64,000 bases of DNA from contig JAICWL010000003.1 of assembly GCA_025934835.1 (NCBI GenBank), positions 1 to 64,000 on the forward strand. Reading direction: 5' to 3'. The notes beneath the pieces are model-generated. The model was not told the origin of the DNA and made no database searches. It was given only the letters and a program-made list of their open reading frames with translations. Made by a program: the position numbers and the translations under genes. Positions 26,090-37,844 of this stretch are shown here, in pieces. Source of the DNA: Fimbriimonadaceae bacterium (GTDB lineage: Bacteria; Armatimonadota; Fimbriimonadia; Fimbriimonadales; Fimbriimonadaceae). The stretch's first letter is position 1, and each line of letters begins with the position of its first letter.

Positions 26090-26902
26090 TCATTGACGAT
26101 CCTGAAGCGCCCCGTATAGCTCCGGCCTTCGGCACGCCATTACATCGATCTCGTACTTGCCCGGTATGTTGACCACGCGCTTGTTGCGCGCGGCCGCCAA
26201 GTCGACATCCGCCCAGATCGTTTCTTCGCCGGCGCCAGCCGCTGCGAGCACGTGTCCACTCGGATCGATGATCTTGCTGAGCCCGATAAACTCGAATCCG
26301 TTCTCTTTTCCCACTCTGTCGCATGTCGCCACGAAGACGCCGTTTTCTGCTGCCCGCGCAATAGCGATGTGCTCCGCCGAAGTCTCGGCGCCCTTGGGCC
26401 AATTCGTCGGCAGCACGATCAACTCCGCCCCCGCGAGCGCAAGAGCGCGGCTCGCCTCCGGAGGACGGAGATCGTAGCAAATCAGAATCCCGATGCGGCC
26501 AAGCTTCGTATCAAAAACGTTCAGCTCGTCACCGGCCCGCACGAATCGGTCCAAGCCGAGATGGGGCAAGTGGACTTTGCGGTAGAAGCGCGGCTCTCTT
26601 CCAGGCTCCAAAAGGGCAGCGCCGTTGAAGTTGTGTGAGCCGCAACGCTCCGCAAACCCGACGACGGCGAGAATACCGAGCCTGTTACACGCAGACTGCA
26701 TCGGCTCGATCGCATCCCGCTCGATTCCAAGCGTATCCGCTTCCGACTGACTGTCCACGCAATACCCGGTCAGGTAAGCCTCGGGGAAAACGGCCAAATC
26801 GACGGAGTTCGCCGCAAGCTCCTCGAGCTTGGCGACGGCTTTGCTCAGGTTCGCCTGGGGATCGCGAAAGCTCACGTCGGCTTGAACGCAGGCAATGCGC
26901 AT
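26090..26902 (-). CDS. Carbon-nitrogen hydrolase (nitrilase superfamily)
   Basis: VDLAVFPEAYLTGY (Glu), FYRKVHLPHLG (Lys), ILICYDLRPPEASRALALAGAELI (Cys). Confidence 0.93.
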   Translation of the reverse strand: MRIACVQADVSFRDPQANLSKAVAKLEELAANSVDLAVFPEAYLTGYCVDSQSEADTLGIERDAIEPMQSACNRLGILAVVGFAERCGSHNFNGAALLEPGREPRFYRKVHLPHLGLDRFVRAGDELNVFDTKLGRIGILICYDLRPPEASRALALAGAELIVLPTNWPKGAETSAEHIAIARAAENGVFVATCDRVGKENGFEFIGLSKIIDPSGHVLAAAGAGEETIWADVDLAAARNKRVVNIPGKYEIDVMACRRPELYGALQDRQ

Positions 26903-26908
26903 GCGGCG

Positions 26909-26914
26909 AGTTTA
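26909..26914 (-). promoter_or_regulatory. -10-like TAAACT, 6 nt before nitrilase ATG
   Basis: Reverse strand TAAACT-cgccgc-ATG. Confidence 0.6.
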
Positions 26915-26921
26915 CTGCTTT

Positions 26922-29054
<2,133 letters not shown>

Positions 29055-29059
29055 CCCAA

Positions 29060-29093
29060 CGGCGGGCGGCCGAAAGAATCCTGCCGCCCGCCG
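29060..29093. terminator. Strong GC-rich hairpin between convergent eno and flgE
   Basis: CGGCGGGCGGC-N12-GCCGCCCGCCG perfect 11-bp stem. Confidence 0.65.
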
Positions 29094-29105
29094 ACCAAGC
29101 ACGGC

Positions 29106-30440
29106 CTACCGCTTGATGTTAATCAGGTCCTGAAGCATCTCGTCAACCGTCGTGACGACCTTCGTGTTGGCTTGGAAGCCACGCTGCGTGATGATCAGGT
29201 CCGTGAACTCGTTGCCGAGATCCACGTTGGACTGCTCGAGGAAACCGGAGTTCACCGCTCCACGTCCGCCGGATCGAGGCGAGCCTACGACGGCCAGGCC
29301 GGAGTCGTCGGTGTTCCGCCACAGGTTGTTGCCAGTTCGCTCGAGACCACCCGGGTTCGAGAAAATGCTCATCGCAAGCATGCCCAGGGGCCGAGTCAGG
29401 CCGTTCGTGAACAGTCCGGTAAGCACGCCGTCCAAGCCGATCGAAAAGCTTTGCAGCGATCCGGGCGGGAAGCCGTTCTGGTCCTTGAGGTTCACCTGCG
29501 TGTCCGTCTGAAGTTGGCCGATCTGGCTAAAATCGACGCCGATCGAAAAGGTCGGAGCGCCGTTCGAGCCCGGCACATTGAACTTGTTGAGCGTCGGCTG
29601 ATTGTTCGCTCCGGGTGGCAGCGAGGTTACAAGCTGACCGGAGGCATCGAAATACAGCCTCTCGTTCCCGGCATCCGAAGAGCTTCCGATCTGGTTCGCC
29701 GGCGCGGGAGCGCCGTTGTAAACCGTCCAGTCCCAGGCGTTAGTCGCACCAGCCGGCCAGCCTGCCGGAGGAGGATTCCCAGATGACGGGTTGTAAGACT
29801 GGTGGTTCGCGAACTCCATCGTGAGGTCGTGAGAGCCGCCCAAAGAGTCGTACACCCTCGCCTGCGACGTCCAGGAGTCGGTCGGCGCCGCCGTGGCGCT
29901 CAAGTTGCCGGCCATGGTCATTTGCGTGGTCTGCTGTACGGCGCTCAGCGCACCGAGAGGCACGTTGATCGCGTTCGCGGGTCCGATCGGCTTCGTCGTG
30001 TCGATATTGCCGTTCGCGTCGGCTTTCCATCCGAGCACGCGCTCGCCGGTGGCCGTATGCACGAGGTCGCCCTGTGCGTCCAGGTCGAACGCGCCGTCAC
30101 GTGTGTACGCTACTCGGTCGCCATTGGAGACCATGAAGTATCCGTTCCCTTGGATCGCGAGGTCCGTCGGGCGGTTCGTGGCGTTGAGCGAGCCCTGTTC
30201 TATGTTCGTGTCCGTGCCGCCGATGAGCACGCCCAGACCGAATTGGATCGGATCGGTTCCCCCGAGGTCGGTCGAAGGCCGGCCCGCGCCTCGTATAGTT
30301 TGGGCAACCATATCCTGGAACGTAACCCTCGAGCCTTTGTAGGCGGTCGTGTTGACGTTCGCGAGATTGTTGCCAATGACGTCCATGCGCGTTTCCTGCG
30401 CCTTCATGCTGGCCACGCCAGCGAGCATTGCCTGAAGCAT
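29106..30440 (-). CDS. flgE: Flagellar hook protein FlgE
   Basis: MDVIGNNLANVNTTAYKGSRVTFQDM, AIQGNGYFMV, SNVDLGNEFTDLIITQRGFQANTKVV. Confidence 0.95.
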   Translation of the reverse strand: MLQAMLAGVASMKAQETRMDVIGNNLANVNTTAYKGSRVTFQDMVAQTIRGAGRPSTDLGGTDPIQFGLGVLIGGTDTNIEQGSLNATNRPTDLAIQGNGYFMVSNGDRVAYTRDGAFDLDAQGDLVHTATGERVLGWKADANGNIDTTKPIGPANAINVPLGALSAVQQTTQMTMAGNLSATAAPTDSWTSQARVYDSLGGSHDLTMEFANHQSYNPSSGNPPPAGWPAGATNAWDWTVYNGAPAPANQIGSSSDAGNERLYFDASGQLVTSLPPGANNQPTLNKFNVPGSNGAPTFSIGVDFSQIGQLQTDTQVNLKDQNGFPPGSLQSFSIGLDGVLTGLFTNGLTRPLGMLAMSIFSNPGGLERTGNNLWRNTDDSGLAVVGSPRSGGRGAVNSGFLEQSNVDLGNEFTDLIITQRGFQANTKVVTTVDEMLQDLINIKR

Positions 30441-30557
30441 AGTTGTTCCTTCCCTATCAGGCAGCAGGCGTTAGCGTCGCCACTTCCGGGCTCCGCTTCG
30501 CGCTTCCCAGGTTCGAGCCTGGGTCCTGCGCATCGATGCTGCCTTCGTTAGTTGCCG

Positions 30558-30926
30558 TCACACGATGACGGCGCTGTCGATATTTGTAAAAACTTGGTCC
30601 TTCAAGTTTCCTTTGTCCACGGCCGTGATCACCGTGCGATTCTTGACGCTGACTACCAGCGCCACGTCGTCTACCATGACGAGCGATTCTTTCGCTCCCT
30701 TTGCCGCGGCTCGATCGACACCGCTCACCACCCGATCCCAGGCCGATTTGTCCAGCTCGATGTTTCGGCTTTCCAGGCGCGTTTTCGCGTGCCCGCTCAC
30801 CTTGAGCTGGTCTTGCAGCAGACCTTCGAAGTCCGAGCTGCCGGTTTTGGCCGGCTGAACGGCCGGGTTTTGGACCCGTTGCGCCTGCAACAGGTCTTGA
30901 ATCTTGGTGTTGTCGATTCGACTCAT
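30558..30926 (-). CDS. Flagellar operon protein (TIGR02530-like)
   Basis: GHAKTRLESRNIELDKSAWDRVVSGVDRAAAKGAKESLVMVDDVALVVSVKNRTVITAVD. Confidence 0.85.
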   Translation of the reverse strand: MSRIDNTKIQDLLQAQRVQNPAVQPAKTGSSDFEGLLQDQLKVSGHAKTRLESRNIELDKSAWDRVVSGVDRAAAKGAKESLVMVDDVALVVSVKNRTVITAVDKGNLKDQVFTNIDSAVIV

Positions 30927-30955
30927 GGCTTGTAGAAGCGAAGTCCGCGCCTTCC

Positions 30956-31573
30956 TTAGCTCCCGATCTTCTGCAAGCTCGAGACGGCTACGCTGACTGT
31001 TTTGCCATCGCTATTGTGCACATCTGCCACCGCCTGACCGTTGATCATCTCTACGGAGATGACAGGGCCGCTCACGGTGATCGTTTGGCCGTTCGCGTCG
31101 AGCCCGACCGCCTTCACGTTCTTTCCGATGAGGTCGGTGAAGTTGTTGATGCTTTGATCCGGCTGAACGTTTTGCAGAGAGCCCATGGTGACATCGGCGA
31201 TGCCGCCGTCAGCCTCCTGGACGCCTAGGTAGTACACGCCGTTCTTTACCGAGATTCGACTGACGACCCCGGTCACAAGCGACGCTTGCCCGCTAGAGCT
31301 GTCTGTCATCGGCTGAACGGCGGTGACCGTCTTGCCCATGAGCTGCTGCGCCTGCTGGAGCTGCGAGGACTTGATCAGGTTATCCAGTCCCTGCACCTGT
31401 CCAAGCTGCGCCATCTGGGCGAAGAAGTCTCTGTCGTTCATCGGATCGAGCGGATCCTGGTTTTCGAGCTGCACCGTCAGGAGCTGCATGAACTGCTCCA
31501 TATTCAGCTCCGAAGGGTTTGTCGTCGTCGCCGTCGGATTCGCGGCGGAGTTCGCCAAGCTAATAGGTGACAT
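30956..31573 (-). CDS. flgD: Flagellar hook assembly protein FlgD
   Basis: MEQFMQLLTVQLENQDPLDPMNDRDFFAQMAQ; position in hook cluster. Confidence 0.92.
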   Translation of the reverse strand: MSPISLANSAANPTATTTNPSELNMEQFMQLLTVQLENQDPLDPMNDRDFFAQMAQLGQVQGLDNLIKSSQLQQAQQLMGKTVTAVQPMTDSSSGQASLVTGVVSRISVKNGVYYLGVQEADGGIADVTMGSLQNVQPDQSINNFTDLIGKNVKAVGLDANGQTITVSGPVISVEMINGQAVADVHNSDGKTVSVAVSSLQKIGS

Positions 31574-31582
31574 ATCGGTTTC

Positions 31583-33010
31583 CTATATCCACACGTCCAC
31601 CCCGCCGATCTTTCGATAGGCTTGGAGGACCGTCGCCGTCCTTGTTGGAGCGCTCTGCGCCTCCCGAGAATTTGAGCCCGCCCGAGCTTGAGTCGACTGC
31701 TGATTCTGAGCGCCGGGCTGCGAGCTTCCCTGCCTGGGTGCGAACTGCGCCGAGTTGCCCGAAGACCGACTCGAAACGTCGACCTGGCCGAGGCTCAACC
31801 CCTTGCTCTGAAGCGCTGCGGCAAGCTGTGGCCGGCTTTGAGCCAGCGCGTCCCGCACCTGGTCGTTGCTCGTCACAATGCTCGCGTCGACCGTCGATTC
31901 GATCTTGCGGATCGTCACCGTCATCGACCCGAGCCCGGGTGGCTCGAGATGAACGACGACACCGTCGCGCGTCCTAGATGCCGCCAGAAGCTCGATCCGG
32001 TCCGCCACCTGCTGCACCACCTGGTTTCGGTCGACTGCGATAGGCGGCGCGCTCTTGGCTACAGGCGCCGAGGCCTCCAATTTCACGGGCTGCTGGGCCT
32101 GAGCCGTATTCGACCCTGAGCCACCCTGGTCCGGGTCCCGCGAGCCAGACTTGGCATCACTCGGACCGTCTGCCAGCGCGACTTTAGCCGCCGAGGTGTC
32201 GATCTTGATTTCGACACCCTTCTCCTTGGGAGCCGGATCGCCGCCCTTCTCCGCCGGCGCCAGAGGCTGAGGCCCCGCGTCTGCGGGGGAGGAGTTTACG
32301 GCTGCCGTCGCCTGCTGAGCGACCTTCACGTTGCTGACCGTTTCTGTAGGCTTCGCGGGCATAGGGGGCGCGGCCTGGACGCTCGTCACGATTGCATCGA
32401 GCGGGGGCTGCGCCGCTTTCGCGCCGGATTGCGGTGAAATGCCATCCGTGGCATTCACCGCTGGAGGGGTCGTAATCTGCTTCGCAGAAACTGCGCCGGC
32501 AGCGTTGGGAGCGGCGCTTTCGCTGCCTACAGGTCCGACATTTGTCGTAAGCTTTGGCCCGAGCCCGCCATCGATCGGAATCAGCTTCGGGGGCGACCCG
32601 TCGGGCGTATCCACGAGAAACGGGCCCTGAGGTGGTTGGACGTTTCCAGTCACAGCGGGCGCCGCACCCTGCTGCGCGACCGGTGTCGCGACCTGCGCTG
32701 CTACTACGGGGGGAGCGACGAGAAGCGCCACTGCGGCGGAGATCGTCGCGGCTGTTGCCGGCGTCGGATCCGATGCCTTCTTGGCTGGCTGCGCTAGGTC
32801 CGGGTCTTGCGAGTGAGCTGTCGGCTCTTTCTTCGCTGCCTCCTGCGCCGCCTTGTTTATGCCGGGTGGCGAATCCTTGCCCGGTGGCCCGCTTGCCGCC
32901 GATGCATGGGTCGCCGACAGAACCGATTCGAACCCGGCAACCGGCTGCGAACCGGACAGGGCCGGATCCACAGGCGTCGCCGCGGCGATCGGACTGGGTG
33001 CGATCTGCAT
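31583..33010 (-). CDS. fliK: Flagellar hook-length control protein FliK-like
   Basis: Ala/Pro-rich body and C-terminal VVHLEPPGLGSMTVTIRKIESTVDASIVTSNDQVRDALAQSRPQLAAALQSKGL; ggaggaattactATG SD. Confidence 0.85.
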   Translation of the reverse strand: MQIAPSPIAAATPVDPALSGSQPVAGFESVLSATHASAASGPPGKDSPPGINKAAQEAAKKEPTAHSQDPDLAQPAKKASDPTPATAATISAAVALLVAPPVVAAQVATPVAQQGAAPAVTGNVQPPQGPFLVDTPDGSPPKLIPIDGGLGPKLTTNVGPVGSESAAPNAAGAVSAKQITTPPAVNATDGISPQSGAKAAQPPLDAIVTSVQAAPPMPAKPTETVSNVKVAQQATAAVNSSPADAGPQPLAPAEKGGDPAPKEKGVEIKIDTSAAKVALADGPSDAKSGSRDPDQGGSGSNTAQAQQPVKLEASAPVAKSAPPIAVDRNQVVQQVADRIELLAASRTRDGVVVHLEPPGLGSMTVTIRKIESTVDASIVTSNDQVRDALAQSRPQLAAALQSKGLSLGQVDVSSRSSGNSAQFAPRQGSSQPGAQNQQSTQARAGSNSREAQSAPTRTATVLQAYRKIGGVDVWI

Positions 33011-33139
33011 AGTAATTCCTCCGTGAGGTACCAGCATCATCGGCTTGCAGCACCCGGACGCGTAGGGTAATTCGATCGCGTGCTCCTCGCGTGGGCCAAG
33101 AGCGGCGTCGGAAGGCCGATTTCTGCCATACTTCTGCCC

Positions 33140-33844
33140 ATGCCGCGGGGCTTTTTGCCGACCGATTGCGATGCCGTCCTTTTCGACGTCGATGGCACGC
33201 TGGTCGACAGCCTCGGCATGATCATCCCGGGCTTGGCAGACGCGTTCGAAACGTTCGGCGGACGCCGACCTGAGGAGTCCCTGATCGCGAGCCTTATCGG
33301 GCTCCCGCTTCGCGAGCAAGTAAGGCTCGTGGCGGGCGACGAGCCGACGGACGAACAAGCCGCCGGAATGAAGGCGTACGCGCTAGAACGCTTTGAATCG
33401 TATGTCGACAACGAAAGGTTTTTCGAGCCCGCCATCGAAGCGCTTCGCAAGCTGAAGCGGCGCGGACTCGCCACGGCTCTGGTCACTAGCAAGTGCTCCG
33501 TCGAGCTCGAGCCGTTTCTATCACGATTTCCCGCAGCAGACTCCGTGGACACGGTCGTCTGCTCCTCCAACGTTTCCAAACCCAAACCCGACCCTGAAAG
33601 CGCGCTGCTCGCATGCGAGCGGCTTGGCGTGGCTCCCCATCGAGCCGTCATGATCGGCGACTCAATCTTCGATGCTCGTTGCGCAAGCTCGGCTGGCATA
33701 CCGTTTATCGCGGTGAGCTATGGAGCGGGCACACGCGCCAACCTGCAAGCAGAAGGACCTGTCACCATCTTCGACTCGCCGGAAGAGCTTTTGGCATGGG
33801 CAAAGACCGCCACTCCCGAAATATCATGCCCCGTAAGAAGCTAG
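33140..33844 (+). CDS. HAD family hydrolase (phosphoglycolate phosphatase-like)
   Basis: DAVLFDVDGTLVDSLG, TALVTSK, KPKPDPESALLA, VMIGDSIFDARCA. Confidence 0.9.
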   Translation: MPRGFLPTDCDAVLFDVDGTLVDSLGMIIPGLADAFETFGGRRPEESLIASLIGLPLREQVRLVAGDEPTDEQAAGMKAYALERFESYVDNERFFEPAIEALRKLKRRGLATALVTSKCSVELEPFLSRFPAADSVDTVVCSSNVSKPKPDPESALLACERLGVAPHRAVMIGDSIFDARCASSAGIPFIAVSYGAGTRANLQAEGPVTIFDSPEELLAWAKTATPEISCPVRS

Positions 33845-36800
33845 ATTCACCTACACCGACTCTTGAAACACCCGAAACCGAACCCGCAAAAACAGCGACC
33901 CGCAGGACGAGGGCGAAGACGCCCGAGCCCACTCCCGCGCCTGTCGTAGAAGAGCCGAAGACCAAATCCCGAGCTCGCACCGCAAAGCCCAAGGCAGAAC
34001 CGGTCGCTGACAAGGAGAAGGCTCCTCGGCGCGCGAAGGCGAAATCTGCGGTCGAGCCCGAAAAGCCCGAGCTGGAATACTTCGGAGACGTCGCGGTGCT
34101 GTTCCGTTCCCGCGCGGTGGGAAGGGTAGCGGCCTCACCGAGCGCAGAAGAAGCGCCAGTGGCTGCCGAGCCTGAGCAGCAGTACACCTGGGAAGCCGAC
34201 GAGCTGCCGGTTCCGATTTGGCGCCCGTTGAAATCGAACGGACGCCCGGCGGCCGTCGCCGAGGACGCGCCCAACCTGGCTCCGAGGCGCTCCCGAAGAC
34301 GCCGCCGGAAGGATCAGCCCGAGCACGACTCCGTGCCCGCCCGGGCATCGATCGAAGAAGATTTCATCGAGCACGAGCAGCCGGCGGCAAGGCCCCAGGC
34401 TCAGCGCGGCAGGGCGATCCCCGAGCCCCCGTCCAAGCCGCCCATCCCGATTCCGGACGAAGCGCCTCAGGTCGTCTTGAGGGAAGGAATCCCGACGATA
34501 GTGCGGGATCACCGGGTTTATCCTCCGATCCTATTCTTCGGCAGCCCGTCCGACGAACGCCGTGCCGAAACCGTGCTCGACGAGCTGAAAATGGCCGTCG
34601 AAGCCGGGGTGCATATCCACAGCTTCCTCGTGGATCTGGACGTGGAGGCATCCGCCGTCGATGCGAGCGTTGCGTTTGCATCGTACATGCTCGCCCAGAC
34701 GGTCGGCGCCGACCCGGAGAGCCAGGTTGTGTTCCGCATCGCCTTCGTGGCGCCGCGCAACTGGGAAGATCGTTATCCGGACGCGAAGTACGTCACTTCG
34801 CTCGGCGAGCTTGCCGAGCCCAGCGTGTGCGACAACCGCTATTGGGCCACGGCTACCGAGTGCCTGGAGAAGCTTGTTCGTCAACTCCGAGCCCTTCCCT
34901 TGCGAGACCACATCCTCGGCATTCATCTCGAGCGGGGCGAGTGGTTCTACACGGAGAGCCAGGGATACGACACCTCCCGCGCAGCCTTGCACGGCTTCCG
35001 TGACTGGGCGCGAACTCGTTACTCGGGCGACGAGGTCACCCTTCGCGCGTCCTGGTTCGACGGAGACATTCGTTTCGACACGATCCAAATTCCGCCCTTC
35101 GAACCGGAAGGCGCCGAGGGGGAAAAGTTCGTGCGGTCGTCGCGCAAGCAGCGCCGCACCGTCGATTACCATCTGTTCCTCAGCGACGCCACCGTTCAGC
35201 GCATCAGCGACCTCGCGTATTCGATCAAGGCGGCCAGCGAGGGGTACTTCCTCGTCGGCTGCAGCTACGGCTATACGTTCGAGTGGTCCCACCCCAGCAG
35301 CGGGCACCTCGCGCTCGGCAAATTGCTTCGCTGCCAGGAAGTCGATTTCATTGCCGGTCCGCCAAGTTACCGAAATCGTGAGCCGGGCGGCACAGCGCCG
35401 TTCCCATGCCCAATCGACAGCTTCGCATTGAACGGAAAGCTGTACCTCAGCGAAGAGGATTTCAAGACTTCGCTGAGCGTGGGACACGAGCCGGACGACT
35501 TCAACCCCATCATCCGCACGCCGCAGGCTTTGGAAAGTGTCCATTGGCGAGGAGTGGGCGCAGCCCTCGCTCACGCGAGCGGCGTCGAGTGGATGGACCT
35601 TTGGGGCAATGGCTGGCTGAAGACCGCAGGAGTATGGGATCGCGCCGGCAAGGTTCGCGACGCGCTCATCGAGCGCATGGATTCCCCGCTGACTGCCCCC
35701 GAAGTGGCCATCTTCATCGATGAGCGAGCTCTCGCTTACCTGGTGGATTCCAACGCCTTCTCACTTCTCGTGCAGAACGTTCGCGAATCGGTGCTTCGGG
35801 CCGGAGTCAGCGCTGGGTTCTATCTGCTGAGCGACCTGGCTCACCGCGAGAAGTTTCCCGAGAGCAAGCTGTACGTGTTCCTGAATGCTTGGGACATCCG
35901 GCCGGAGCTGCGCGCGGCGATCAAGTCCAGGCTCCAGCGAGATAACAAGGTTCTGTTCTGGCTCTACGCCGCCGGACTCTTCGACGCGGGCCGCGATTCG
36001 CTCGAGCGCGCAAGGGAGGTCACCGGCATAGCGCTGAAGCCCCAGCCGTTTTACAGCAAGGCGGGAACGACCATCTTGAACCGGCGACATCCGCTAAGCG
36101 AAGCGTTTCCCGATCGGTCGCTCATCGGCGGCACAAAGCTCGAGCCGAGCTATTTCGCCATTCCCGAGAACGCGACGGTTCTCGGCGAATACAGTCAGAC
36201 CGGGCTTCCGAGCTTCGTGGTGCGAGAGTTCCGCGAGGGACCGGCAGAGACCCATTGGACGAGCGTTTTCCTCGGTGAGCCGCTCGTAAATCCGGCGCTC
36301 ATCCGCGCTTTGGCGGTTATGGCCGGCGCCCATGTTTGGAACTATCAGGAGGACGTTACGCACGTCCGCCAGCCGTTCCTCACCGTTCACTGTTCGGGAG
36401 CCGGTCCCCGGGCGATCGCGCTGCCCAGCAAGTTCTCGGCTTTCAACATCCTAACGAATACCTGGGCCGCCGTCGATTCGACGAACCTTCGCTTCACCGC
36501 CGTCGATGGTTCGAGCCATATGTTCATGGTCGGTCCGAAGGACGAGCTGAGCCACTTCCTGAACCGGGACACCAGCGGTTCGCTTCGGCTCGAGAGCCTT
36601 CCGCCTCGGGAGCTGAACGTACTCCAAGACAATGCGAACTTCGACGTACCGATCATGCGTCTCGACGAATGGATCGGAAGTGCGGACTCGGACGAAGTCG
36701 CCGACGAGTGGTTCCTCCGGCCGCCGCAGATCGACGATCTCGACCAGCCGGAGGCATCCGATAGTCAAGAAAGGATCGGCCGCCGCAGGAGACGCCGTCG

Positions 36801-36933
36801 CGGCAGGGGTCACGACCGCGAGCGCGGAGGCTCGGAAGAAAGCGCGAGCGCACGGCCCGAGCCGTCGGGCACGCCAAGCGCCGAGTTCGAGGAGCTTGGG
36901 ATGAACGTTATGTTCCGAAAGCGAGACAGCTGA
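33826..36933 (+). CDS. GH42-like (beta-galactosidase-type TIM barrel) protein with K/P-rich N-arm and Arg-rich C-arm
   Basis: LGIHLERGEWFY, EVDFIAGPPSYRNREPGG, DSFALNGKLYLSEEDFKT; no signal peptide; GRRRRRRRGRGHDRERGG tail. Confidence 0.75.
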   Translation: MPRKKLDSPTPTLETPETEPAKTATRRTRAKTPEPTPAPVVEEPKTKSRARTAKPKAEPVADKEKAPRRAKAKSAVEPEKPELEYFGDVAVLFRSRAVGRVAASPSAEEAPVAAEPEQQYTWEADELPVPIWRPLKSNGRPAAVAEDAPNLAPRRSRRRRRKDQPEHDSVPARASIEEDFIEHEQPAARPQAQRGRAIPEPPSKPPIPIPDEAPQVVLREGIPTIVRDHRVYPPILFFGSPSDERRAETVLDELKMAVEAGVHIHSFLVDLDVEASAVDASVAFASYMLAQTVGADPESQVVFRIAFVAPRNWEDRYPDAKYVTSLGELAEPSVCDNRYWATATECLEKLVRQLRALPLRDHILGIHLERGEWFYTESQGYDTSRAALHGFRDWARTRYSGDEVTLRASWFDGDIRFDTIQIPPFEPEGAEGEKFVRSSRKQRRTVDYHLFLSDATVQRISDLAYSIKAASEGYFLVGCSYGYTFEWSHPSSGHLALGKLLRCQEVDFIAGPPSYRNREPGGTAPFPCPIDSFALNGKLYLSEEDFKTSLSVGHEPDDFNPIIRTPQALESVHWRGVGAALAHASGVEWMDLWGNGWLKTAGVWDRAGKVRDALIERMDSPLTAPEVAIFIDERALAYLVDSNAFSLLVQNVRESVLRAGVSAGFYLLSDLAHREKFPESKLYVFLNAWDIRPELRAAIKSRLQRDNKVLFWLYAAGLFDAGRDSLERAREVTGIALKPQPFYSKAGTTILNRRHPLSEAFPDRSLIGGTKLEPSYFAIPENATVLGEYSQTGLPSFVVREFREGPAETHWTSVFLGEPLVNPALIRALAVMAGAHVWNYQEDVTHVRQPFLTVHCSGAGPRAIALPSKFSAFNILTNTWAAVDSTNLRFTAVDGSSHMFMVGPKDELSHFLNRDTSGSLRLESLPPRELNVLQDNANFDVPIMRLDEWIGSADSDEVADEWFLRPPQIDDLDQPEASDSQERIGRRRRRRRGRGHDRERGGSEESASARPEPSGTPSAEFEELGMNVMFRKRDS

Positions 36934-37841
36934 TGGATGCTGGTGGCAAGGCCGCTTTTCGGGCCGGCTACGCCGCGCTCATCGGCAAGCCGAACGTCGG
37001 AAAGAGCACGCTCTTGAACGCCATGGTGGGCCAAAAGGTGTCCATCGTCAGCAACAAGCCGCAGACGACGCGCCGCAAGGTCGTTGGAGTCGCGAACGGC
37101 CCGGGTTATCAAATCGCGTTCATCGACACGCCGGGCGTGCATGAAGCCAAAACTCAGCTTGGCCGAGTGATGGTGGAACACGCGCGGATGGCGCTTGCCG
37201 AAATCGACGCGGTCATCGCCGTAGTCGATGGCGCGCACCACCCCGGAGACATCGATAAACAGATTGCCGCGATTATCGAAGCTTCGGCCGAAGGAACGCC
37301 CAGGATCCTCTGCATGAACAAAATGGATCTGCTCAAGGCTGAGGACGTGCAGCGGAACGTCGACGCCTACACCGCGCTCTTCGGAACGAACGACTACATG
37401 CTCACCGCGGCAACCCAGGGGGTCAACGTGGACCGGCTGCTTGGCATGATCGTCGACCTGATGCCCGAGGGCGAGCCGATGTTTGCCGAAGACGAATTCA
37501 CCGACCAATCCAGCCGCTTCATGGCCGGAGAAATGGTGCGCGAAAAGATACTCGAAGCTACGCGCCAGGAGGTGCCCCACTCGGTAGCGGTGATGGTGGA
37601 CTCTTGGACCGACTCACCGGAGCTCACGCACATCGGTGCAACTATCCTCGTCGAGAAAGCCAGCCAGCGAGGCATCCTCATCGGCAAGGGCGGACAGTTC
37701 TTGAAGAGCGTCGGCACCAAAGCTCGAACGGACATCGAGGCGATGCTTGGCAGAAGCGTCTTCCTAGAGCTTCACGTGAAGGTGCAGGAAGGCTGGCGCA
37801 TGAGCCCGCGCATCTTACATGAACTCGAGTACGGCGATTAG
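36933..37841 (+). CDS. era: GTPase Era
   Basis: ALIGKPNVGKSTLLNAMVGQKVSIVSNKPQTTRR, DTPGVHEAK, C-terminal KH domain ILIGKGGQFLKSVGTKAR; TGATG overlap with preceding stop. Confidence 0.97.
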   Translation: MDAGGKAAFRAGYAALIGKPNVGKSTLLNAMVGQKVSIVSNKPQTTRRKVVGVANGPGYQIAFIDTPGVHEAKTQLGRVMVEHARMALAEIDAVIAVVDGAHHPGDIDKQIAAIIEASAEGTPRILCMNKMDLLKAEDVQRNVDAYTALFGTNDYMLTAATQGVNVDRLLGMIVDLMPEGEPMFAEDEFTDQSSRFMAGEMVREKILEATRQEVPHSVAVMVDSWTDSPELTHIGATILVEKASQRGILIGKGGQFLKSVGTKARTDIEAMLGRSVFLELHVKVQEGWRMSPRILHELEYGD

Positions 37842-37844
37842 CCG

